Positions 9,914-18,136 are shown, counted from the first letter of the stretch. The stretch: DNA of 51,762 bases from Lachnospiraceae bacterium (GCA_015057615.1 SVEA01000016.1:1-51762); one strand, 5' to 3'. The notes: a model not told the origin generated them from the sequence alone. Translations and numbers: made by a program.

Positions 9914-9942
9914 TTTTCTTATTTATTAAATATTATTATTGA
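9914..9942 (-). promoter_or_regulatory. Putative Cascade docking site (pseudo-spacer target) upstream of the cas promoter
   Basis: On the minus strand TCA (9942-9940) is followed by ATAATAATATTTAATAA, which matches the first 17 nt of the pseudo-spacer except at position 6. Beyond position 17 the match collapses (18, 19, 20, 22 and 24-26 differ). TCA is among the PAMs known for clostridial I-B systems. A partial match of this kind would let Cascade bind without full R-loop formation, and its far edge would lie beside the -35 box. The region is very AT-rich, so chance must be considered. Confidence 0.55.
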
Positions 9943-9956
9943 TATATAGTAATTTG

Positions 9957-10015
9957 CAATTGATTCAAGTATAATAAACATAGCTGAGACATTTGCATGG
10001 CACTTGAATCAATTG
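9957..10015. repeat. 14-bp perfect inverted repeat between mini-CRISPR and cas promoter
   Basis: CAATTGATTCAAGT (9957-9970) and ACTTGAATCAATTG (10002-10015) are exact inverted copies around a 31-bp centre. In leftward RNA it would form a long-stem hairpin just 3' of the pseudo-repeats and could define or protect the 3' end of that RNA. No T-run follows, so it is not a standard terminator; a protein operator is the alternative. Confidence 0.6.
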
Positions 10016-10020
10016 TTTAG

Positions 10021-10099
10021 CATTCTAATTACATCTTATGTTATAGTTCAAAAGGTTTATATTATTAAATATAATTATTTTTAAATACATCCTATGTTC
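10021..10099 (-). ncRNA. Degenerate mini-CRISPR encoding a crRNA-like regulatory RNA (CreR-type)
   Basis: Reading leftward there is a pseudo-repeat whose 3' part matches 16 of 20 positions of the array repeat (10099-10079), a 26-nt pseudo-spacer (10078-10053, starting ATAATTATATTTAATAA), and a second pseudo-repeat (10052 to about 10021) with 4 mismatches in its first 23 positions. The Cas6 stem is preserved by paired substitutions: ACAG/CTGT in the array becomes ACAT/ATGT in both pseudo-repeats. The 5' half of the first pseudo-repeat has decayed, which should not matter because only its 3' handle enters the mature RNA. Predicted product: handle, 26-nt guide, 3' hairpin. Known creA and creR genes have this layout. 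The guide points at the cas6 promoter, which favours autorepression over a toxin antidote role; no toxin ORF is evident. Confidence 0.7.
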
Positions 10100-10185
10100 T
10101 GCCAATTAACTTAAATTGGACATAAATAAATTTCTTTAATACCAATTACAAAATCCAAGTTAATAAGCATTGTTCAATCTACTCT

Positions 10186-10214
10186 ATTAGATAATATTTT
10201 TGCTCACTTGTCAA
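10186..10214 (-). promoter_or_regulatory. Promoter of the mini-CRISPR RNA
   Basis: On the minus strand TTGACA (10214-10209) and TCTAAT (10191-10186) are separated by the ideal 17 bp. Transcription would start near 10179 and enter the pseudo-repeat about 80 bases later. The remainder of the gene-free stretch to 10434 shows no ORF or further structure I can name. Confidence 0.7.
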
Positions 10215-10434
10215 TCATAACCTAATTCTGGTCCATTTAATTAATCCCAATCCAATATATATTTCTCCAATAATTCCTGTGCAAATTTTCTGATATTCCA
10301 TCAGGCATCCATCACATTATTTTATATACTTAAACCGGATACTGCAAGGGCAAATACATTTTCTTGCTATGCAAATAAATCCCTCATTTGCTACTGCAAA
10401 ATATTGCTGATTTTTATTTACCCAGCGCCTCTTT

Positions 10435-12378
10435 CTAACGTCCAAAAGCCGACTGCATATTTTTCCCTACTGCCTTTAGAAGTTCTTTCGGGAGCTTTTC
10501 CACTTGCTCGCCGATGATTACGCCGTGCGGCTGCTTGTAGCCTTCATTCCATACGAAATGAAAGATTTTTTCATTTGTCTCGTTATTTTTTCCGATTTGA
10601 AAGGCATAGATTTCGACATTTTTTGATAACAACTCTTGTACTGCTTCTTTTGCTGCTCCTGGGAAGCTTGATGCTCCGTCGGTTATTTCAAAAATGATTT
10701 TTATCTGCTTTCCTTTCTTAAGTTCGCTTTCCTGCAGGGGCGTAATGCTATCTGATATTTTTCTCAGACAGCCTGCATCATCGGTTGCTCCATCTGCAGC
10801 ATTCAGTTTTACAATGGAACGAATGATATCACTATTTTCTTTTTCCTTCCCATTCTTATCATTAAATTCTTTCACATTATAATATTTGCTGCCAAAAAAC
10901 CAGGTTTCACTTAATACCTCTATTTTTTGATTCAATTGCTCCGCATTACTTTTTAAGTATCCATTAAAATCATCAATGGACAGTAAAGTCACCGCCAGCG
11001 CCTTTCTTGCCGCCTCGATTTTTGACGCATTCATGGAACCTGAATTATCTATGACAAAGGAAATCTCAATTCTTTCCGGTAATTTATCTGCTTGCGCCTC
11101 GAGTAAGTATCGGTCAAAGATCGGAAGGTTTTTGTAATTTCCTTTTTTCTCCGCCTCTACAAAATCCGGATAAGCGTGTATAAAGCTGTCAATATTCAGC
11201 TTTCCCTTTACCTGTCCATTCTTTTTTACACTAATTTCTTTCTTTGCATCCCCGATCAGCTTTCTCCAAAACTGACGCATTTGTTCTCTTTCCGGCTTCA
11301 TCTTGTTGGAATAAAACTGAAATAGCTGCTGATCGGATTGGCTGATCCCATATGTCTCTAAATCCAATTTCCCTTGTATCGCATTCTGCACGCTCTCACT
11401 GATCTGGTCCTGCTGCTCCAGCATCTCATCTAAAATTTTTTCTACTTCTTCCTGCGTTGATTCCAGCGAATCTGGCATATCCTCTTCTTTTGACGGTTCA
11501 AACGAACCTTTCCCTCCCTTGCCTTGCTCTTCTTTTTGCCCGGTTGACTGATAGAACATCATTTCATCGATCTCCTGCTTCCATAGCTGCTCAAAGGTCG
11601 GAAAAACAAAAGAACGAAGGAACGGATCTCTTTCGATAATTCCGTGACCATTATTGATTTGCCTGATGAATTGATCATGAATAAAACCAAAAAACGGCTG
11701 ATTGAAAATTTTCTTATCAAAGGGGTTTTCCGCACATTCATCAAACATTGGCTCTCTCTTATACAGTTCAATCCTTAAGAAACTATTTGCAAAAGCCCTG
11801 TGTCTTGGCATTTCAGAAATTGACTCCATGGTCTTCCCCGTCTGTTTCATATAGGAAACAATTTTATCGAAATTCTCTTTCTCCCGGTAGATCGGACACA
11901 TCTGCAGGACTCTTAGAAAGGATATCTGCTTATCCATCTGATATAAAAAATCAAGAATCTCTCTTCTTACATAATTTGATATAATTTTAGGTTCATATGC
12001 CGGGTCATTTTCCAATCCCTCTTTTCTTATCCTTGCCAGAAGATAGCTTGTCATGTGATCGAATTCTTTCTGCCAGTCTTTTTTTCTGTCTCGGTATTTT
12101 TTTGTCTGCCTTTTCCAATCCGAATATAAGGCAAGCTCATAGTAAATATGCCATAAGATCTGATTCTCATCTAATTTTCTATCGAGAAAGCTCTCCAACG
12201 GCAGATACAGGATACCTTTGGAAGGATCTAGCAGAAATCTTTGCAGTTTGGAAGCAGGAAGATACCGTAAACTAGAATCTCCCGTAAATGTGGCTAAGGA
12301 GCGCTGCTCTTTCTGCAGAAATTCTTCGCAGTGCTTTTTCGCTTCCTCAATCAGTGCCTGTTCATCATATTCAAACAT
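10435..12378 (-). CDS. VWA-domain protein of a MoxR-VWA operon
   Basis: Soluble 647-aa protein. The C-terminal third is a von Willebrand A domain with a full MIDAS: DNSGS (about 444-448), then the Thr/Asp loop DGATDDAG and FEITDGASS. The N-terminal two thirds are helical and charged. They include LWHIYYELALYSDW, which resembles a decayed HExxH-type metallopeptidase helix found in other VWA-like proteins of this kind (inference), and a Glu/Gln-rich linker (EEVEKILDEMLEQQDQISESVQ). I start at the second ATG because AGGAGGG is eight bases before it. Last gene of a three-gene operon, six bases or so after the propeller gene. The family (CoxE-like VWA partners of MoxR AAA+ ATPases) commonly assists assembly or remodelling; the substrate is unknown. 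Confidence 0.85.
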   Translation of the reverse strand: MFEYDEQALIEEAKKHCEEFLQKEQRSLATFTGDSSLRYLPASKLQRFLLDPSKGILYLPLESFLDRKLDENQILWHIYYELALYSDWKRQTKKYRDRKKDWQKEFDHMTSYLLARIRKEGLENDPAYEPKIISNYVRREILDFLYQMDKQISFLRVLQMCPIYREKENFDKIVSYMKQTGKTMESISEMPRHRAFANSFLRIELYKREPMFDECAENPFDKKIFNQPFFGFIHDQFIRQINNGHGIIERDPFLRSFVFPTFEQLWKQEIDEMMFYQSTGQKEEQGKGGKGSFEPSKEEDMPDSLESTQEEVEKILDEMLEQQDQISESVQNAIQGKLDLETYGISQSDQQLFQFYSNKMKPEREQMRQFWRKLIGDAKKEISVKKNGQVKGKLNIDSFIHAYPDFVEAEKKGNYKNLPIFDRYLLEAQADKLPERIEISFVIDNSGSMNASKIEAARKALAVTLLSIDDFNGYLKSNAEQLNQKIEVLSETWFFGSKYYNVKEFNDKNGKEKENSDIIRSIVKLNAADGATDDAGCLRKISDSITPLQESELKKGKQIKIIFEITDGASSFPGAAKEAVQELLSKNVEIYAFQIGKNNETNEKIFHFVWNEGYKQPHGVIIGEQVEKLPKELLKAVGKNMQSAFGR

Positions 12379-12390
12379 CCTCATTCCCTC

Positions 12391-13641
12391 CTACCGGTAC
12401 AGTGGCAGATTCCACAAGTCGTTTGGGGTATTTATCCGATCAATGTATAGCATATTTAATTTACCCTCGATATCCATAAGTAAATATTTTGAATTCTCCA
12501 ATGCTATCATATTGGTAAAATCGCTATCCTTGACGGCTGCCTCTTTCTTTTGATACCACTCACCAAAATTTTCTTCCAGTAAGTACAAAATTCTGTCTTC
12601 ACTTAAGATTACTGCGGTGCCTTTTTCCGACCGGACTTCGAACAAATTCCCCTGCCAATCCTTCCACTCATTTTTTATTGCTTTGGAAGCTCCATTAATG
12701 GAAAGGATCGTAAGCTGCCCCTGATTGCCCGTCACAATAAGGGATTTTGCCCTGCCGTTTTCCTCTTCCAAGCATTGAATCTGCCTTATTTCATCCTCTA
12801 GCAGATCCATTTCTTCGGTAATCATAAGCTGGTCGTTCTCATATTTGATAAAATATAGCCTTCCCGTCTTTGTTCCAACGGCAAAATAATTATCCTCTAT
12901 TTTTCCCATTGTCGTCCATTCTGGAATGGTGCATTCGATCTCTTTATGAAAAACCAGCTGATATCCCTCCTTTTCTTTTACCAGTTCCAATAAACCCAAT
13001 GCTTCTTCTCCGTTTTCCACGACAAACAAACCCTCCCGGATTGCGATACATCTTCCAAATCCATCGAAATCATGGTCGGTCGGAATCCTCTTCACGTTAA
13101 TCTGTTCATCCACATCGGGTAGATGATCAAAATGATCGCTGGAAAGCAGATAGCATCCCCCTCGGACCCCCAAAAGCAGGATTTCCTTGTCACTCAATTG
13201 ATATAGAAAGGAAATTGTCTCCTTTATTTCTTTGACTGGAGGGCTCCACTCTCCTTCTATTTGCTTCTGATCGGAAAAATCCTCTGGTAAATCAATAGAA
13301 AAGAATTGAACCTTTCGATCGATACTGCTTGCAATAAAAAGATTGTTATTAATCCGCAGCATGGTATGCAAAAAGCTGTCAAAACAAAAAGCTCCCAGCT
13401 GCTTTATGGGACTTATCCGCATTGCGGTCTTCTTGATATTCTTTGCATAAACCCGGTAATAGGGAATTAAGCCCGTCAGCAGCTCGCCTTCTGCTTGTAG
13501 AAGTTTTTCTAATTCTTCTTCAAAACCATCCGGCAAATTTCCATCTATCTGACTTTTGTTCAGCTTTTCTCTCAGCGTTGTAACCCGGCTCTTAAACTCT
13601 TCTTGGTTTACCGGCAAATCTATTTTCATTTTAATAACCAT
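12391..13641 (-). CDS. Beta-propeller-like (WD40/PQQ-type) protein of the MoxR-VWA operon
   Basis: A 416-aa protein with no signal peptide. After a helical N-terminus (LPVNQEEFKSRVTTLREKLNKSQ...LLQAEGELLTGLIPYYRVYAK) come repeated short strand blocks of about 40-50 residues: LGAFCFDSFLHTMLRINNNLFIASSIDRKVQFFSIDLPED, ILLLGVRGGCYLLSSD, NYFAVGTKTGRLYFIKYEND, SLIVTGNQGQLTILSINGAS, KYLLMDIEGKLNMLYID. These read as blades of a cytoplasmic propeller, a usual target-recognition or scaffold part. No catalytic motif is visible. It sits between the AAA+ and VWA genes. The start is either the first ATG or the one four codons later. Confidence 0.7.
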   Translation of the reverse strand: MVIKMKIDLPVNQEEFKSRVTTLREKLNKSQIDGNLPDGFEEELEKLLQAEGELLTGLIPYYRVYAKNIKKTAMRISPIKQLGAFCFDSFLHTMLRINNNLFIASSIDRKVQFFSIDLPEDFSDQKQIEGEWSPPVKEIKETISFLYQLSDKEILLLGVRGGCYLLSSDHFDHLPDVDEQINVKRIPTDHDFDGFGRCIAIREGLFVVENGEEALGLLELVKEKEGYQLVFHKEIECTIPEWTTMGKIEDNYFAVGTKTGRLYFIKYENDQLMITEEMDLLEDEIRQIQCLEEENGRAKSLIVTGNQGQLTILSINGASKAIKNEWKDWQGNLFEVRSEKGTAVILSEDRILYLLEENFGEWYQKKEAAVKDSDFTNMIALENSKYLLMDIEGKLNMLYIDRINTPNDLWNLPLYR

Positions 13642-13708
13642 GCCCTTTCTTAGACCACCTGCAAACTTTGTGCCGCAGGCGAGGTATTTGCAAAGCGAAT
13701 TAATCTGC

Positions 13709-13732
13709 GTGTGAAAAATTTATTTTTCACAC
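13709..13732 (-). other. Intra-operon hairpin at the AAA+ stop codon
   Basis: GTGTGAAAAAT and ATTTTTCACAC are 11-bp inverted copies around two bases and begin at the stop codon of the AAA+ gene. No T-run follows on the minus strand. It may stabilise the upstream message or lower expression of the two downstream genes. Confidence 0.45.
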
Positions 13733-15870
13733 TATCCTCGCATTCCGCCGCCATTGGCCGCACACGCCTTCCCATCACGTTCCATATATTCAAGCAGATC
13801 CTTGGAATGCTCCAAATGAAATAATTGCTGGTCTAATTTCTGATACTTTTTCTCATCCATGTGCGATAAATTATCCCCATCCGCCTCAAAGGCTCCTTTC
13901 AGCTCCTGGGGCAAGGTTTTTCTTGGCGTTCCCTTTCCAAATATCAAATGAACGACGTCGTAGCAGCTCAAGGTTTCCATTAATGGGCGGATGTAGTGAT
14001 AGGGGCGAATACGGATTTCATCATAGGTTGTCGTTGCTTCCCCAATTCCTTTTGTCTCAATGCTCCATCCTTCTCCAGCAGGGAAAAATCCAAAACGCAC
14101 CGCTTGCGAAAGAATGTAATTCTGGTCATCCGGATATGTGATGGAGCTGATAAAGCCGTCCCACAGGGCTTTGCTTAAGTCTTTCTCTTCACCCCGATTC
14201 CAATTATCTAAAACGTGCAGAATATTACGAATAGATAATACCGATTCCCTAAGTTCTAATTCATCCGTTCCAAGTTCCTTTTGGGATTCGTCCTCTTTCC
14301 ATTTTCCCATGAAAACATTCTGCGTAACCTTACATAATTGACAAAATCGGAACAATTCCTCCAGTGTCCTTTTGGAATCAGGAAGGTGAAGATTTCCATT
14401 CTGATCCGCCAATCGAGCTATGATAATTCGAAAAAGCTCATTCTTTTCCGGAAACTCCTGATCCTTTAAGGAACCGATTGTCTTCTGCGCTACATAATTG
14501 TATTCGATCGTTACAAACCGCGACTTAAATGCCGGATTCAGCTCATTCGTTCCTTCATAATTGACCATTTGGCTTGACAGGTTTCCTGTACCGATAAATC
14601 CAAATCCGGGTTTTATCAGCACCGGGCCGACTCCGGTAATATAAGCTGTATTTCCCGCATGCCGCTGTAAAATATCATTTAGCGCAATTAAATTCTGCAT
14701 AGCAATCGTATTCAATTCATCTACAATGACAGGGCGGCCTTCTTTTACCGCAATCAAAATTTCTCTTTCTATTTTTTTGATTTCCGTACCAAACGCGCTA
14801 TTGCTTGCTACCAATAAATCGGAAAAACTCTTCCATATTTGTATTTTCAGCTGCAGCTGTTCATCATCCGTCATCTGCTCCAGCCGGGTTCTATGCTCAT
14901 CCATCCACTCATAAAAATCCCCGATAATCAAGTTCAGATAGTCGGAAAAGGAGCCTCTGGAAAAGCTGTGCTTAAGCGACAGGGTCTTCTCTACAAACAT
15001 ATCTTCATAGGTTAAATTATGAGAACCGGATATAAACAGCGGCTGTAAAGCTTCGATTTCCTCCTTGCTTCCCTCTGTGAAAATATTTTTATAATAAAGC
15101 TTTCTCTCTTCATGAAATTCTTCGAATTTTTGAATTGCCTCATTTTCGGTGGCATTCGGATTGGAAGAAAACCACACTTCCATTTTATTTTCCAATTCTC
15201 TCTGTATTCTATTTTGAACCGTAAAATCTATGGCTGCTTCCGTTGCCAATTGTGTCTTTCCGCTTCCCAGATGTCCTACAATATATACCGGAACACCTAA
15301 ATTCAGCGAATCGATTACCTTTTGTTTTGCAGCAGCTACATAGGGAACCGCCACCAGCCGCTGCCGATGCCCTGTTTCGATATCGTTTAATAATTGACGT
15401 TTGTAATAGAATTCCCATGCTTCCGGAGAACTTTCCAGAAGCGTCTCCAATTCCTCTTCCAGTGCCTGTATACGATCAACGCGGTATCTTGTCGCCGAAC
15501 TGCTGCCATAATGGCTGTAATGATTGCTCTCGCTATTGACTTTCCGTTCCCAGCGAAGAAAAAACCTTTCATATTCTATGGCATTTTCCATTTCTTTTAT
15601 TTTTTGGCCCTGGTTTGCTGTCTCTTCCTCTACATATGCTTTATATTTATCGTAATAAATATTATCTTTATTAGAATACAGCGGAATTTTTCTACCCCTT
15701 TCTTCAAATCTGCGAAAAGTTTTGAAAAACTCCCCCTGCTCTTCTATTATTTTATCATTCTCGTATTCCGATGCTTTGCAGGCTTCTTTGCGTAAATCCT
15801 CTTCATACCGGCTCTGCATTTCTTCGATCGTCGGAATATAAGTCTGCCTGCGCTCTGTTTGTTGTTCCAC
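13732..15870 (-). CDS. MoxR-like AAA+ ATPase
   Basis: A 712-aa ATPase, long for the MoxR class because of an N-terminal helical, charged extension of about 165 residues (TIEEMQSRYEEDLRKEACKASEYENDKIIEEQ...). The AAA+ core has Walker A GHLGSGKT (199-206), Walker B PVIVDELN (about 390), a sensor-1 strand FGFIGTGNLSS, and an arginine-finger candidate in NPAFKSRFVTIEY. The start is GTG nine bases after AAGGAG. First gene of the operon with the propeller and VWA genes. AAA+ plus VWA pairs remodel protein targets, and adjacency to CRISPR-Cas makes a defence or conflict role plausible but unproven. No nuclease or other effector domain is seen. Confidence 0.85.
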   Translation of the reverse strand: MEQQTERRQTYIPTIEEMQSRYEEDLRKEACKASEYENDKIIEEQGEFFKTFRRFEERGRKIPLYSNKDNIYYDKYKAYVEEETANQGQKIKEMENAIEYERFFLRWERKVNSESNHYSHYGSSSATRYRVDRIQALEEELETLLESSPEAWEFYYKRQLLNDIETGHRQRLVAVPYVAAAKQKVIDSLNLGVPVYIVGHLGSGKTQLATEAAIDFTVQNRIQRELENKMEVWFSSNPNATENEAIQKFEEFHEERKLYYKNIFTEGSKEEIEALQPLFISGSHNLTYEDMFVEKTLSLKHSFSRGSFSDYLNLIIGDFYEWMDEHRTRLEQMTDDEQLQLKIQIWKSFSDLLVASNSAFGTEIKKIEREILIAVKEGRPVIVDELNTIAMQNLIALNDILQRHAGNTAYITGVGPVLIKPGFGFIGTGNLSSQMVNYEGTNELNPAFKSRFVTIEYNYVAQKTIGSLKDQEFPEKNELFRIIIARLADQNGNLHLPDSKRTLEELFRFCQLCKVTQNVFMGKWKEDESQKELGTDELELRESVLSIRNILHVLDNWNRGEEKDLSKALWDGFISSITYPDDQNYILSQAVRFGFFPAGEGWSIETKGIGEATTTYDEIRIRPYHYIRPLMETLSCYDVVHLIFGKGTPRKTLPQELKGAFEADGDNLSHMDEKKYQKLDQQLFHLEHSKDLLEYMERDGKACAANGGGMRG

Positions 15871-15900
15871 AGAAGTTTTCTCCTTTCCATGATAAATTAA

Positions 15901-15927
15901 AATCCCGATTTTTATATACTCGGGATT
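15901..15927 (-). terminator. Hairpin downstream of oleate hydratase gene
   Basis: AATCCCGA and TCGGGATT form an 8-bp stem around an 11-nt AT loop, followed leftward by TTAATTT. It fits a weak intrinsic terminator of the leftward ohyA transcript, or a hairpin in the 5' leader of the AAA+ operon. The rest of the 248-bp gap to 16118 shows nothing else I can name. Confidence 0.5.
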
Positions 15928-16118
15928 TTAATCAAATTATTTAATTCATAACAAATCGGCTTCTTCAATTTGCACAAATCAAGGTAAAACTTAAGTAATA
16001 GGTGAGACCATGTGTTGCAAATGAAATATGTTCCTATTACTTGTCAACGCATAGATTGTGAAAGTTGGTGAAGTTGACTTAATAATTGGTTTTTGGCACT
16101 TGAATTAAGAAATATATT

Positions 16119-17912
16119 TTAAATTACTCCATATTCTTTTAATAGCTGTTCAATCTCTGTTCCTGCTATTTGTTTTAAAATTTTACGTCGAACCAGGGGC
16201 GGTAAATCCAGTTTCGGCTTCTCTCCATCCAGCAGGCATGTTCCTGCATTTAGCAAATAGCGAATATCGTATTTGGATGCGAATACCTCCGGTACTCCTT
16301 TTTCAACTCCAGTCAGAACATATACTGCTTCCATCGCGGTACGTCCAGAATATTCGATTGTAAATACCGTATCACGTCCCGGATCATCCAGGGTTTCCGC
16401 AAATTGTCCAAGAAAAGCAAAGTTCACTGCATTCTTCGGTACAACATAGGGACGATCGCCAAATTCACGAGGCATAAACTGCGATGTAATAAACGGCATC
16501 ATAACAGGAATTGCACTGCAGGATTGGGCTAATTCTTCGATCTGATTGGTCGGAACACCGATATGATACAGCCATTCCTTTGTGATTTCTTTACCGGTAC
16601 AATCTCTCATCGGTTTTTTAATGTAGTCGCCCGGAACATCCGAGAACAAACCATATACCCAGACAACAACATCCTTATCCGGCTGTCCGTAATATTGCTC
16701 CTGACGGTTGATTGTCCAGCTCATCAGCCAGGAAGAGTCAAGTGCAGTAACAATACCGCCAGTTACCGTGTGGCCTCCGTACGGGGAACGCTTTGTGATC
16801 TTTTCAATATACGCAGGAACACGTTCATCGTGGCAGGTTACGGTACAGGATTCCCAATTGGATTTTTCCGGATCGGTACAGAATTTATCCGGATGTCCGA
16901 ATTCATCGGATTGCGCTGCGATATTTCTCCACAGTGTCCAGCATCCGCCCGGTTCCTTGTAAAACGGTGCAGACGTATTGTCATCCCCATATCCGGAGCC
17001 TTCCGTCATAGAACCATTCGTGATAAATACCAGGTCATTTTCCGTTAAGTCTATCGAAATGTCCTTGCCGGTTTTGTCTTTTGCAACGATTTTCTTTGCA
17101 ACCTTTTTATCCTGGGAAATTGCGAACTCGACATTATTAACCGTAACTCCGTATTCAAATTTAGCACCATGGTCTTTTAAATATTTAACCATCGGTTTTA
17201 CAAAGGAGGTGTATTGATCATGGCGTGAAAACTGCAAGGCTGAAAGATCTGGCAGTCCGCCGACATGATGGATGAAACGGGTCATATATAATTTCATTTC
17301 CAAAGCACTATGCCAGTTCTCAAAAGCGAACATGGTTCTCCAATAAGCCCAGAAATCCGTATTTAGAAGCTCTTCGGAAAATACATCTTCGATCGTTTTA
17401 TCCTGAAGTTCTTCATCGGTTAAGCCAGCAAAAGCAGCTAATTCTTTTGCCAGGTCCTGACCCAGATTAAATTTACCGTTGTCATAGCGCTCGCCCTGGT
17501 TTTTCGTAATACGGCAATTACTGAAGTTCGGATCATCGTAATTGGTATAATAGAAATGATCCAGCACCGACATATTGGGATCTTCCGTCGAAGGTAAGGA
17601 ACTAAATAAGCTCCACAGAACTTCAAAATGATGGCCCATCTCACGTCCGCCACGTGCTACATAACCCAGATTCTGACGAATTTCGCCGTCCAAAGATCCG
17701 CCGGGAATGTCTAACTGCTCCAAAAATGTAATCTTACTGCCATCCATATGTGCATCCCGAATTAAAAAACAGCCGGCAGCCAAAGCACCAATTCCGGTGC
17801 CGACGAGATAAGCTTTTTTGTCATCAATTCCCTTCGGCTTTCTTGCATGTACTAAAGCATGATAAGATCCATTGGTAAGGGTAAGTCTGTCATCATGTGT
17901 TTTTAACTTCAT
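16119..17912 (-). CDS. ohyA: Oleate hydratase (MCRA family)
   Basis: FAD-dependent hydratase that adds water to the cis-9 double bond of oleate to give 10-hydroxystearate, a detoxification of unsaturated fatty acids at the membrane face. At 597 aa it is a usual length. The N-terminal FAD site is AYLVGTGIGALAAGCFLIRDAHMDG followed by the MCRA hallmark ITFLEQLDIPGGSLDG. Other family blocks are GYVARGGREMGHHFEVLWSLFSSLPS, YNTD-like FYYTNYDDPNFS, and GQFAETLDDPGRDTVFTIEYSGRTAMEAVY. A strong AGGAGGAAATTTC site precedes the ATG. A TetR gene and an operator-like palindrome lie upstream. Confidence 0.96.
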   Translation of the reverse strand: MKLKTHDDRLTLTNGSYHALVHARKPKGIDDKKAYLVGTGIGALAAGCFLIRDAHMDGSKITFLEQLDIPGGSLDGEIRQNLGYVARGGREMGHHFEVLWSLFSSLPSTEDPNMSVLDHFYYTNYDDPNFSNCRITKNQGERYDNGKFNLGQDLAKELAAFAGLTDEELQDKTIEDVFSEELLNTDFWAYWRTMFAFENWHSALEMKLYMTRFIHHVGGLPDLSALQFSRHDQYTSFVKPMVKYLKDHGAKFEYGVTVNNVEFAISQDKKVAKKIVAKDKTGKDISIDLTENDLVFITNGSMTEGSGYGDDNTSAPFYKEPGGCWTLWRNIAAQSDEFGHPDKFCTDPEKSNWESCTVTCHDERVPAYIEKITKRSPYGGHTVTGGIVTALDSSWLMSWTINRQEQYYGQPDKDVVVWVYGLFSDVPGDYIKKPMRDCTGKEITKEWLYHIGVPTNQIEELAQSCSAIPVMMPFITSQFMPREFGDRPYVVPKNAVNFAFLGQFAETLDDPGRDTVFTIEYSGRTAMEAVYVLTGVEKGVPEVFASKYDIRYLLNAGTCLLDGEKPKLDLPPLVRRKILKQIAGTEIEQLLKEYGVI

Positions 17913-17936
17913 TGAAATTTCCTCCTTTTTGCCTGA

Positions 17937-17966
17937 CTAGACATAAATGGTATTGAAAATGTCTAG
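17937..17966. promoter_or_regulatory. Operator-like palindrome upstream of ohyA
   Basis: CTAGACAT and ATGTCTAG are exact 8-bp inverted copies separated by 14 bp, just upstream of the ohyA ribosome site. Spacing and position suit a TetR dimer pair acting as a roadblock. Related half-sites (TAGACA at 18088, TGTCTG at 18105) lie just below the tetR gene. Confidence 0.55.
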
Positions 17967-18040
17967 CATGTTTGATGTTTTTGTTTTGGTTATGGATTTA
18001 TAATATAGCCTTTATATATTTTTTTCATTAGATAAAACAA

Positions 18041-18069
18041 CTGCGGTGTCCGAATTTCGAACACCGCAG
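18041..18069 (-). terminator. Intrinsic terminator of the tetR gene
   Basis: CTGCGGTGT and ACACCGCAG pair as a 9-bp GC-rich stem, extended inside by CGAA/TTCG. Leftward it is followed by TTGTTTTATC. It separates tetR from the ohyA promoter region. Confidence 0.75.
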
Positions 18070-18136
18070 CTACTTTATCTGATTTTTAGACACTGGGACT
18101 AAAATGTCTGATATAAAGGTTTTTCTTTCTATTTAC

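Noticed and set aside
9957-10015. The 14-bp inverted repeat as an intrinsic terminator
   Set aside because: A 31-nt loop and no T-run on either strand; termination of the standard type is unlikely.
10111-10170. A 19-codon frame (MLINLDFVIGIKEIYLCPI) upstream of the mini-CRISPR, on the same strand, as a CreT-like toxin
   Set aside because: No ribosome site, no run of rare Arg codons, and the pseudo-spacer points to the cas promoter and not to this frame's promoter. I see no evidence of a toxin.
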